From Reticulitermes lucifugus (Eukaryota > Arthropoda > Insecta > Blattodea > Rhinotermitidae), in contig JAKCWW010004319.1 in the NCBI GenBank assembly GCA_026260175.1, positions 1-40,713 on the forward strand: a DNA stretch of 40,713 nt, written 5' to 3'. A model generated the notes under the pieces. It had not been told where the DNA came from. It searched no databases and saw nothing but the letters and a program-made list of their open reading frames with translations. Shown here piece after piece: positions 1 through 12,300 of this stretch; position 1 is the stretch's first letter; each line of letters opens with the position of its first letter. The position numbers and the translations under genes are program-made.

Positions 1-97
1 AGTCGCCAAAAAACTGGGTGCGGATTAGATTCGGGTGCGGATTAGATTCGAGAATATACGGTAATTAATATGAATTCTCAATGAAACAGTTTCCAAC

Positions 98-342
98 CTT
101 GTGGGGGGTAAGCCTGCCAGGTACCAGATGCTGGATCAAAAAAACATGGATAGCCAGTCTGCGAGTCAAATGCTGCCGTTAAGTTTGGATCAAGCCCTAG
201 TGCTAAACAGCGATCTTCATGATGGCGCCACATTTCCTGTTGTTGCCTACGCTGCCTCTCTTCTTCTTCTTCTTGTGCTACTTTCATGGCAAATAACTGT
301 CGCCTTTCCTGTTTTGACATTCTAGGAATTGGTATAAGTGTC
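98..342 (-). CDS. SETD2: SETD2 coding exon 12 (last exon visible)
   Basis: Acceptor ATGTTGCAG|G opens an exon whose start (MSKQERRQLFAMKVAQ) aligns with LSTEERRKLFEQEVAQ of human SETD2. It continues through a Glu/Arg/Gln-rich helix to DSQTGYPCFFDPASGTWQAYPPQ. I end it at a possible donor CACAAG|GTTGGA (intron from 97). If that is not used, the frame stops at 80-78. Since WW and SRI domains are expected in this protein, splicing onward off the window is more likely than termination. Confidence 0.75.
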
Positions 343-3300
343 CTGCAACATTGCATACACACAAAAAAAAAAATTAACACTGAGTCTTGGCTTTAAGGAA
401 GTTCTGTGTAAATCAATCAACCAAAGTAGAAAGTTAATGCAAAAAAAAAAAAAACTGCCAGTTTTTTAAACATACAAGGTGCACCAACAAACAATACATT
501 TTTATTAGCTATAATGTCCTGGCTTCAAGTAGGTTTTATTGAAGTATAACATACACAGAACTTCAAAGACAGATAATCCTTTAAATGAACAGTGTTTTTT
601 TTATCTTTACACACACACACACACATATACATGCATACACATTATCATATTGGTCCTGAACAAAGTAAGTGTCATATTGTATTTCTCAGTAACATAATGC
701 TTGTTAACACGTAATACATTCTCTACAGAAAAGTAAAATATATAAGCCTGTACTTATGCCACCAGGCCAAATCAATTTCTTCTGGTGAATACAGTTTCCC
801 ATAAATATATCCAAAACTATGTTTAAAAATTCAGTTCATAAGAGTTGTACCATCACTGACCTATCATCATATCTTGAGCCCTTTCGAATTCTATCTGCAT
901 CAGGCGATTCTCGTGTCCTTTTGCGATCACGATCTCGTTTGTCATGATCATTACGAAAACGATCCTGACGCCAATGTCTGAGGAAAAAAACAGATTATTT
1001 GGAATTCTCACATACTATACAACCTTCAACAAAGTTTGAAAATATTCAATAAGGAAGCTAATAAAATATCAATTACCTGTCATAAGATTGTTTCTCATGA
1101 TGGTTCTCTTTGTCCAAGTATTCCTTATAACCTCTGTCTGGAAACAAAGCAAGAACATACACACAAACATGGGTATATTATGTTTTAAATATAGCACTAG
1201 TTACAAGAGGAGCCAACATAAATGTCTGCTATAAACAGTTCACTTAAAATAAGGAATAATAGCCTAGCACAGGGATGGTAAACCTATGACACACAAATCT
1301 GCTTGACATGTGAGCACACCCATTACAATGTCATATTTTCATTAAAAAATGCTACCTAAATATGCCTTCAGCTCCACCCCCTCTCAGTGCCCAGCAATCT
1401 TACATACTTTTTCTATACATTTGTAAAATTTAGGCACTTTATCCCAAAAATATTACCATCCCTGGCCTAACATTTTTCCTGCACTATGTTTTCAACAAGT
1501 GTATTTTGCTGTATTTCAAGTACTCTCAGATCACCCCTATGCTTTCCCTACTGCACGTTCAGGAATAAAAGCAGAATAGCTAATCTTATGTTTTGGGGAC
1601 TTGTTTCCATAATACCACAAGTACACAATGAAATGTCTGCAATGTATTTAGTAACCTTCTCAAGGAAAACAATTCCTGTGTATTTGCTATATCACGTGCT
1701 ACAATTAGAAAGAATATTTCTGTGTCCTCTACCTATTCCTAACCACTTAAATCCAATTTTTGAAGACAGCAATTAGTAGGACCTATGTAATAGACAACCA
1801 ACCAAATGAGACTCATTTGGTGAGTCGGTTACAAGACAAACATCGATATGCTGAATATGAGGGACAAAGGCACACCAACATGTTATCCCTGTAAAACATT
1901 TTTCCTGCTGCACTATGAATTCCAGGTTAAGGTATGGATCCAACATACATTTCTACACCACAATTATGTTCGGTAATGTCCACGGTTTGAGCTATATTTG
2001 ATACACACAATGTTTATTTTCAGAAACTGCCTGCAAGGGATTTTCATTAGTGACTTCTTTCTTTGTTTTTATTTTCTTTTATTTTATGCTATTTTTTTTA
2101 ATTTTTATTTTCAAGATCAGCAGCAACATCAGACCAAACTTTCAAACATAAAAGTCACATTCTAACCACTGGAACAAACGGGCATACAATTCTAGTATTC
2201 GGAAGGTTACACATATAATCCCCACCACTGCCATTAATTTCAAAAATAAAAATAAGTATATTTTATCCAGAATTTATTGAATGATACATAAAGTTGTCAG
2301 TAGCTCAGAATGGCAGGATGATCAGCGAATACTCAACTGGAAAGGAATGTAGAAGGAAGTGGTTGTGGTCTAATTTTTAGCACATTTTTCTGGAGGGACT
2401 GAGGAAAACCATCAAGAAGCTCAGTCAGCATATTTGATGCCCCAGCCAACATTCAAACTAAACATCTCTGAAACAGAAGTCGGAAGTGTTACTGCTTGAG
2501 CCAACTCATTTGGTAAAAATAAACAGATGATCGGTCAATACGACAAACAATTTAAGATGACAGAAGAAAAGTCAACCCCAAAGATGTTGTTTATACAAAA
2601 TATATGGCACACAATAACAAATGTCCCACGACTGCTGTATTGAATAACCAGTGTCATAAATGTTTACCAAATCAACTAACACACTATGCCTTTCTGATTA
2701 AAATAATTTATCATGTAAACTGTTATTGCAATAAAAAGATTACACATTGTGGTCTTCATGTACTTACAATAATTAATAAAACAAGAAACAAATTTTCACG
2801 TCTTCTTCTAATAAACAAATCTACCACACAGGCAAAAACTGCAGTGTTACCAAGTTACATCCTAAAAGAGGGCTCCTTTACTGGAAGGTATTTGGGCCTA
2901 TCTCACATAAGGATAGGAACAAATCACCTGATAAATAACATACAGACATGGTCTATGGATCATCTCAACGTGATTCCAAGAACAAAAGCTTTTTCCTTGT
3001 ACTTATAAATCATCGAATAAATACACTTCATTAAGATATATAAGTACCCAACTGAGACCATACATTTTATATCGTTCATGCCGTGCATTATCGATAATCA
3101 ACTCACAACACTCAATCCAACAAAATGCACTATATTGTTCCCAGATACTTTATATTACAATATCTCATTGAACAAACCTACGTGTTTCGATCCCTTATTG
3201 GATCATCAGCAGGGAATCGCATTAAAGTAACACTTCGCAAAACCGAACTAGCAATCCATGTACACAATAAAAATATCTTTTAATTGTGCACATGGATATG

Positions 3301-6300
3301 TATTAATGCTTAATTCTAAATTCTGTTTCATAAAACAATTGCATACATGTTTAAATACCAGTGTTGTAGGTGCCTACTATATCCAATAATAAAAAGTAAT
3401 TCGCATTCCTTTATGCTTCAACTATTTAAACAAACTGGCTTTGTTTTGAAACACTGAACAAGGTTCATAAGATGATCACACACTTTCACTACTGAACCCT
3501 GTCCCATGCCAGTTCAAACACAGTTCACATCCCCAAAACCCATTTGCCAAAAAGATATGTTTATATAATCTTCCAATTATCTCTTGGTTTCTTATGTGGT
3601 TTCCTTTTACACATCATTTCAACCAACTATTTGTATGCACTTTTGATCTTCATGTTCATGCTACATTTCTCAGCAATCTCAACTTTTTTATTTAACCATC
3701 CTAACATCATTCTACAAACTCTTTACATGTCTCTCAGATCCTAATCAGCACTCTGCCTCCAACATCTTCAGTCATCCTTCTCTAAAAGTATGAGTTCAAA
3801 TCTCATACCCACTTGAAACAACGCACACGCATTTCATTTACACACTGAATATCACGAATACAAAAGATACTGCGCTGTATGACAGCCATATTTCCTGAGT
3901 TTATTCTATTCTTAACTTCACTGTGAAAAATATTTTCATTTATTAGAGCCATTCCCACATTCTGAAAAAATTTGTAACCAGTAAATATATACTAACATTT
4001 TGTCCTATATTTTGATAATGAGTCATGGCCATAACAATTATGTGACATCCATCCCCGTATTAAGCCTAAAGATATTGCAATGAGTCTTACCAAATACAAC
4101 TTTCTTATCATTTCTGAGGTCTTCCCAGAGCATCTTCCTCCATCTAACCTGTAACATCTGCCCAATTTGGTGTCAGTAATTTTCAGGTTTAGTTATGTGT
4201 ATGTTCATCTTCAACAGCTGAAGACAGGAATGTCAATACTGTTTGTATGACTACAAACGCTCATGTTTCAAATTCACATGTGGGTAGTACGTGCAAATTG
4301 CAACCGGCAATTCGCTTGTAGACTACAACAATTTTTAACAAGCATATGCAAAAACTGCATATCGATTTTGGAAGAGATCATAATGACAACAGAAATCATC
4401 GGCAAGAGTCAGCAAGACAGGCAATGAATGTATGCATAAACGTAGCATTGAGGCGTGTTCATGTAACCATTGTTGCTGTGGAAAAGCAGTATTACTTATT
4501 CTGAGTGTGTTTGTAGCCTCAGTTATACAGCATGCAATGCGCATGCGCCGTATTATATTGTCATCTGTGGCCCGCCTGGCTCTACCATATTTTTCCCACA
4601 TTATCTCATAAATAGCACGACTTTTGGGAAAAAAAAAATGTTATTGAACATAAAATGTGTGTTTTGATTTTCTCTACAACTTTTGTCTGAAACATTTCTC
4701 ATTCTAAGAAGAACTGAGTGAGATATTATCATAAATCGTCATGTAATGTATCCGTTATTCATGTCAGCTTTCAATGAAACTTGAATTTAACGGATTTTCT
4801 AAAAATACTCAAATATCAAATTTTACGAAAATTCGTCCCGTGGAAGCCAAGTTGTTCCATGTGGATGGACAGACAGAAGGAGAGACAGACATGACGAAGC
4901 TAACAGTTGCTTTTTGCAATTTTGCAAATGCACCTAAAAATGGCCAAAAATTCCCAAATACATCACTTCATACTGTCAACAAATTTTATTACACACAACC
5001 TATCACTTTCACTTTGTACAAATAATGTCTAATTGAAGGTCAGCTATTATGACAGTAGAGGGAAATGAAACATAAAATATACATGGGTATGCAGATGGAC
5101 CATACATAACTAACTCAATCCAGCAATGTCCTTTCTCGAAAGCTGACAGTCACTCAGTCAGTCCAGAAATGCTTCTCAAAGGTTTGTAACAATGGTTGAT
5201 TCAATGTACTAAAACTGTTGGTCACTGACCACTGTCAAAGGTGTATTTATATACGCTATGTTTTAGGAGTTAGCCCTAATCCCATCTGCATTCAGTTGGC
5301 TGCCATTCTATTGGCAGACTGTATTACCTTTTTATTTAACTCTCAAATGTTGGTCTCAGCACACCATACAGGTGTGAATGCATTTAAGGATACTATAAAT
5401 TTAAAACCCCTGTTCTGAGCAGTAGTTGGAATTTAAACCCCAGTGTATTTTAAAGGATATTGGGTGCAATACCTGGGATTGAATCCAGGGCCTTTTGAAT
5501 ACTATGCTACTACATCAACCACTACAAAACCGGAGATATTCACTGACAATCTGTAAGGCTTCATGGATAAAAATCAAATGAGGTTCCTTAAGGATTTCAA
5601 AGTGACATGTAAGGTGAAGTCTGAGAGTGTTGTTTACCTTTGAAAGTTTTCAAGCCTGACTATCCTTCCTACTTACATCCTGAACTAGCTAACACATGCA
5701 AAGAGCAACAAAAAGATCTAATTATATATGGACTAGATAAGAACACAGAAGTTAGGTTCACAGTGAAGTGATTCAGAACTAGCTGAAATAAACTAAGCTT
5801 GAAGATGGAGGCAGTTGGTTCCTCTGAAACTTTGGTCCTTTCTGTATCACACTACAAGTCTCACACCTATGCAGAAGTGCTTCATATTCACCACCGTGAG
5901 AATCATACACCTCATAATAACTTCAAAAAGGAAATTAACACACACACACACTTAATGGTGTTAGTGATTTTAGAAAATTAAGAAGTCTGGTTCAGAAAAT
6001 TTAAATTCTGAAAACAGAAGCTCCTTAACAACTGATGAACACACAACCCTCTGTAAAAGAACTATATTAATAATGCAGAGCATTTTTGTCACACAGTATG
6101 AAAGAACTACACTAGTACATACCTGAAGATGTAACAGCAAAAGAGATTTTCAGCATAACCATTTATGGGTCCCGCATTTTTTAACTTCTTCTTAATCAAT
6201 GAATATATGTTCCAATACATTCTTTCCACAAAACAAAACAAAACAAAAAACACTACCTACAGCCATACATTAACTGTATAAGCTTCAAACAGCATAATTT

Positions 6301-9300
6301 GGAAACAGAATTATCTATATCAGATGATGCCCCTGCACAACATGATGCAGCACAAACATGAAACTCTATAAAATAATCTTATTGATGATTCTAATTATAC
6401 TGAGACTAGGGAAAGAACTAACATCGATGGTGGAAACAAGTGCTCAAGACTTCCTCCTCTGTGCATGTCAATCAGCCCAATTCACTTGTCATTAGTAACT
6501 GTTGTGATTACATCACTCACATTCCCCTAAACAGAATGACTGAATAAATGAAGTGGAAAATAGGTAAGTACTGTGGAATGGGAAGCAGAACCTGACAGAG
6601 GTATGGAGAAGGTTGATTCATGGGATGTCTTTCTGAGGCCTCTGTATAATATCAAATTATGTTCTCTTTGAATGTAAATGAACCCACCAGCTTCCCGTTC
6701 ATGCTCTTTCATCTGCTCAATCCTCTCCTTCTTCGGGATGCGGAACACCTCTTTCAGACTAGTCCATTCATTAAGAAGATTGGATGCCAAATCTAAGAAC
6801 GTCCTGATCTTGTCTGCAACTTCACTCTCACCCATACTAGTTCGATCTTCTTCTTTACTGTCCTCACCACCACGTATCTTATCCACCACCTCACTGCTTG
6901 CTTCCTCATCCGATTCACTAGCACGGCACACTGCCTCTCCCACATCTCCTGGCACCAGTTCTGTTTCTTTGTCTGGCACACCATCTACAAGTTGTTTTTC
7001 ACTTTCAATACCTTGCAATGTTTCCTCATCTGGAATATCCACTATAACTGGTAAAACTGCATCAGTTCTGGGTTTGCTCATGTCATGATCGCTACCAGAT
7101 TCTTCTTCTAACGATGATCTAGAGAAAGATACAACAAAATTTCTATAGCAATTTCTACTTGGAACTCATTTTCCCTGTCCTAATGGAAAGGCCATGCGAA
7201 TGCACACACAAGAAAAAGGGCCTGTGTCTGTATACCTTATGACCAGGAAACCTCATACATGCAAAATCTCTGAAAAGTAAGGAATGTTACATTACTGAGC
7301 AAGCAGTAAATTAACATCATCTGAAGCACTTAACTGGTCTAAAGTAGTGGATCATGTAAAAGTGAATCGCATTTTTTGAAATATGTCTACAATATCCGAA
7401 TGTACATAAATCACATTTTTTAAACTCACATATAACAAGGGTACCTGTATTGTTTTGTTACTCAAGAAGGAGATGGACTGTGTGACCTGAAATGCCACCA
7501 ATAATACTTATTTTTGTGGAGAAGGTGATGTGTTCCCCTCCACTGATGCTGCCTGTGATATCTCAATAGTGGTGAACCCACAATCGCACATCACTGGTAA
7601 TAGAGTAACCATGTAACTCAGGGCATGAATGTGGATGTCATTAAGAGTTTTGGGATCCACAGAGCATTTTCCTTCTTGAGTTCCTGGACCACAGACCTAC
7701 AGTAAGTGCAAACCATTACTGCATGACACTGCACCACCAGAAGAAAGCCATCCAAGACCGTGCCCCCAACTTCACACAGCCCACATAACCAGGCAATTTA
7801 TGCAGCAGTTTCACTGAGCATGTCTTGCCTATCTGCCATACATCCTGGACCTTTGGGTCGGTGAAGAAACACTTCACACATAGGGTGACAGCTGAGACAG
7901 TATGGTTGGCATGAACGAATCAACCAGGCAGTGTGTAACTTGGACAAATGTGTCAATAACTTGGATGACTATGTGGTAACGCAGGGAGTTCAACTGGTGT
8001 TTCTTGTTGATACCTATGTTGAAGTAACAAAAGTGAATGTAACATGTCTTGGATGTTATTAAACACCCCCCCACCCCCATAATATTTTTTATGCTTGTAA
8101 CTTCAAAACCTCAAGGCCTGGACATGCATGCAAAAGACAATAACACCAAGAACTCAGTGTAAAAATAAGAATAAAAGATTCTGAAGAGCATAATCTGTGA
8201 GGTTTGAGGTGTCCACAGCACTGATGTGGAAGATGCTGGTCCTCTGATATTACGCTTAAGAGATCCTGACATTTTGAAGGAAAGTTGTGCCTTCTCCTAG
8301 GACTCCTCAACTTTGAAGATGAAAGCACTATGTTCCTTTAAGAAAATTAGGGCCTCTTAACTATGCTACACACAGACCAGCATCCTCAGCATAATTGTGG
8401 CATCTTTCAGTTTTGTTGCTGAGGCCATGAGACCCTGACATCATATTTCTCTAGCCATTTCATTCCATTAATATTCCTCCAAACAACCAGTTTTGTTAGA
8501 AAGTGTACTTATACAAAACCTTCTCATGCTAGGACCAAATTTTAGATAACTTGCCTCTCCTTCCTTCCCACTTCCTGACGAGGTGTATTCTGACCATCAA
8601 TGCCATCACTTGAGCCATCAGCCAACAAGCTGTCTGGTGCTGGTGCATTTCCTTGGTGCAAAGCCCACTTCTCAACTACAGATATTACTTTGCTGTCCTG
8701 TAGCACTGTCTTGTTTGGAATTGGAAGCTTTGATAATGTTTGGAGAATCTGCCAAACAAAAAAAACTGATAAAGCTATCTCTCGAACAGACAATAAATAA
8801 CAATATCAAACAAAGATCACAATACAATACAATATAATATAACACAAGACAATACAATAGAAATATAAAGAGCAATTTATATGGAAACATCTATCCATGC
8901 CCATTTCAGCAGCAACATCCTTCCCCAAGCCTGTACAATGGTCATGACAAAATTATTACATCTGGGTAATTTTTTGTATCACCACCTACAGACAAGTGAG
9001 TTTCAAAATAAACAACAAATGAAAGAGTTCTATTTTCTTAAAAACTGCTCAACTGCATTCATTTTTTGCAACCTTTCTTCTTCATTCCTGAAAATAAAAC
9101 AATGGCTCATTTTTAAATGAAAATAACAACAAGCATGTACCTGACAGTCAGGTAAATATGGTATAAACAGTTTTCTGCACGTTCTTGTTCAAGTCTACAA
9201 TCCCACCTTTAAATGTGCAAAGATCAAATGCAAAACCATATTATGTTTCAATTAAAGGTACCAATGGGGGGGGGGGAAACCCAAAAACAGTTCTGAAAAG

Positions 9301-12300
9301 CCTAGCTCTATGCTTCAGCTATACCAACCAAAGAAGCCACCCAAGTATCTTCCTTGTATAAGTACTGGCAATTACAAATAACATACCTCCATTCTCAAAC
9401 TGAGTCCATCATTTGATTTGTTTGCACCAACATCCATCATCCAGCTCCAAATGAGGCGCAAGCCATGGTAATCAAGGAACAAACGTCGACACGCTGGTTC
9501 ACCAACCTGAAGCAACTTGAGCAGCTGAGCACGGGACTGCAGATCCTCTGCCCGAACCATTAAGCGACAAAGAGTAAGTGTGTGAGCACGATTTTTCAAC
9601 CCTGACACACACAGTTTCTCTATCTCCTCCTCCAGCTACACAAATGCAAAAACAAGTGCCATTATCAGTAACAGCATCAGGCCTCAAAAATATTGCTACT
9701 ATGAGAACACAACCCTCATACTCACATCCATATCTTCCAAAAATTCTTTAACATCTCGCCTCCTTTCCTCTCTCTTCTTTTTAATTTCTTTTTCTTTTCT
9801 TTCTTTGCGATCACGCTTCTCCTTCTCTGGATCTTCCCCAATCCAACCACGACACAACGCACTCTCGCAGTGACAACGCTGAGCTTCTTTGCTATTGTCA
9901 ACATCAGGAATAACTCAACAAATATGAAGAAAATTTTTCATTGCTAAATGTACAAGTAAATAATCCAAAATATACATGTGAAACCCTCGTTATCATATAA
10001 AGCTATAACAATGAGATGCTGGAAGTAACTAATATTAAACTTCGGTTTCTCACAGCAGAGTGTGTAACAATTACTGTATTCTGGGTGTGACACTGTGTAG
10101 CTTCATAGACAGGTACCAATGTCTCAAAGGAAGCTACTACCTCCATCTTCAGGGTAGAATGGTAATCTTCAGTGTCTCACATACAGTAATCTTCAACCTG
10201 TGAAGTCACTGCATTATTGTTTATTCATATATGTATATTAATGAGAATGTTACAACATGGGATCACTCTATACATACCCATATCTCTGGAACTGGTAGTC
10301 AAAAGTAATTTCTTCACCAACAACAATATTTCTTTTGCTGAAGAAACCAATTCGCAACTCTCCATTGACTGTCCACTAGATAAAAGAAAGCCACCAGTGA
10401 TTACTCCATTTCATTAGCAGGACAAGAAAATTAAAATTAATGAAGACACAAAAGAATTGCAAAACAATTTCATTCTATGTCCCTGATACTGCCAGCAAGC
10501 ATGGCTCATCTTAAATGCTCATAACATGAAGCTAAATGCAAGACACAACAAAAGGTTAAAAAAACAGGCATCTTGTAGTCATTTAAGAGCCAATTCTGAA
10601 TATGAATGTTGTACTACCTTCCTCACAAGTGCTGTTTCCCATCTTTTCTATACAATTCACTGCCTCTTTCTTGCCCTCACCTTTCAAAATTGTCAGGTCT
10701 CTGTGCTGCATCCTGTATATAATAGGTGTCCTAAAAGTTGCTTTCCTGAGATTATACCCAAGTTACAGGGAAAAACTACCCTTTACAAACAACCACCAGC
10801 TGAGAGGCAATGAGGAACAACATGAATTGTTCAAATTGTTATCCACAATGTTCAGTGTTGCCAAATGTTGCAAATAAAAAACTGAATGCAAGTGACAATA
10901 ACGAGATGTGACACAACCTCACTCTCATACAAAAACGTGCACCACAATCAGCTTACCTTCTGAGTTTCTGCATTAGGTTCACAGCTGTGGTTGATAAACC
11001 TTGAAATATTCCCCTTCATTGTGGCATCAATTATTGCATCTGATTTGAGAGCCATGAAATAATAATGACGGTTTTTGTCCTTGGCATAGTCTTTTGCACG
11101 ACGACGAAATTCCTTTGGATCCAGCACTTCACCAACATACTCCATTACAAATGTTCCCCTATTCAAAATAAATAAATGAAAACATAAAAAAATAATAAAA
11201 ATTCAGCACAGATCAATGAGAACATGCATATAAAAATCACATCAAAATAACTCACAAATATATATTAATTAAATTTAAAAAAAAGACCCCAAAAGAATAT
11301 GAGAAAATGTGTAGACTTACATGGGTAATTCCTGAAGAGCTTTCAAACCAAAACCTTTTTTTTCAGTCTTAAAAATCTCACATTTGGCATACTCTTTCTT
11401 CTGAAAGCGTCTGTTAGTACATCGCTCACCAACAGGGCACCTTGAGCCACTGAAATAAAATATTTAGAACACAACATAGACTTTCAAGGAAAGTTCTCCT
11501 AACACATGTCACTTTGTATTTGTTTGTTAAATTAAATTCTATTATCCCATGGACAAACAACAATGCCATTCTGCTGATTTCATCAGTTGCATGAAAGTTG
11601 TTTAGACTGTGTACAGAGTATGCATACAAACATAAGAACAAGGCAGATGATTGTATGCATACTCCATACACAATGTAAACAACTAAGAACTTATACTTGG
11701 AACTGCTCACTATTATATAGTTTTAATATGACAATATTGTAATTTTTATACTTATCCATTTGTTATGTATTTTAGAATTTTAAACATTTCAATATGGGCA
11801 GTGTAATACCTAAACTAATGTGCTGGGTTTACACTCCTTTGTTCTGTAACTCCCTCAGGATGGCACCCCAGTGCCAAAACATGTAGGAGTTTTCATAACT
11901 GTCATGAATTGTATTATTTTAAGTGCATTTGTTGGTGGATGTATTGACTGAGATGTAATATGTTAAGAAACACACACTTCGCATAAAGAACATTCAGACA
12001 CACAAGATAGGAGTGTTCTGTTCAGCCCAGTTTTCTCAGCAGACAATCTGACTTTCATCAACAATCATACTTCTAAACATATTTGCAAATTTCATTTCAT
12101 AATTAAATTAAAGCAAAATTATACATTCACAGTACACTGAATTCTGTGTGTCACACAGATTTACATTATAATTTTTCTCCAGCATGTTTCAATCTCAGAG
12201 ATCATACTCTTGGAGTAAGATTAAAATGTGTAGGAGACAAGTAAACATGACATACAAAATTCAGTGTACTACAAAGGTACAATTTTGTTGCACTTTTATT

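Larger units (their letters stand above)
1138..6687 (-). other. SETD2 intron (coding exons 9-10), 5.5 kb
   Basis: It holds a hAT MITE, a SINE, a hammerhead-like remnant, one dispersed repeat and a partial foldback copy. A SINE-like B box (GGGATTGAATCC) is at 5476-5487. The open frame at 2604-3008 has no recognisable features. The rest is AT-rich with nothing further recognised. Confidence 0.85.

Noticed and set aside
2604-3008. 134-codon plus-strand open frame
   Set aside because: No homology, no splice context, AT-rich composition; chance frame inside an intron.
6678-7088. 136-codon plus-strand open frame
   Set aside because: Antisense shadow of SETD2 coding exon 9.
10957-11158. Loss of a zinc ligand in SETD2 (NHSCEPNA instead of NHSCEPNC)
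   Set aside because: The zinc ligand is the Cys of NHSC, which is present; the changed position is not a ligand.
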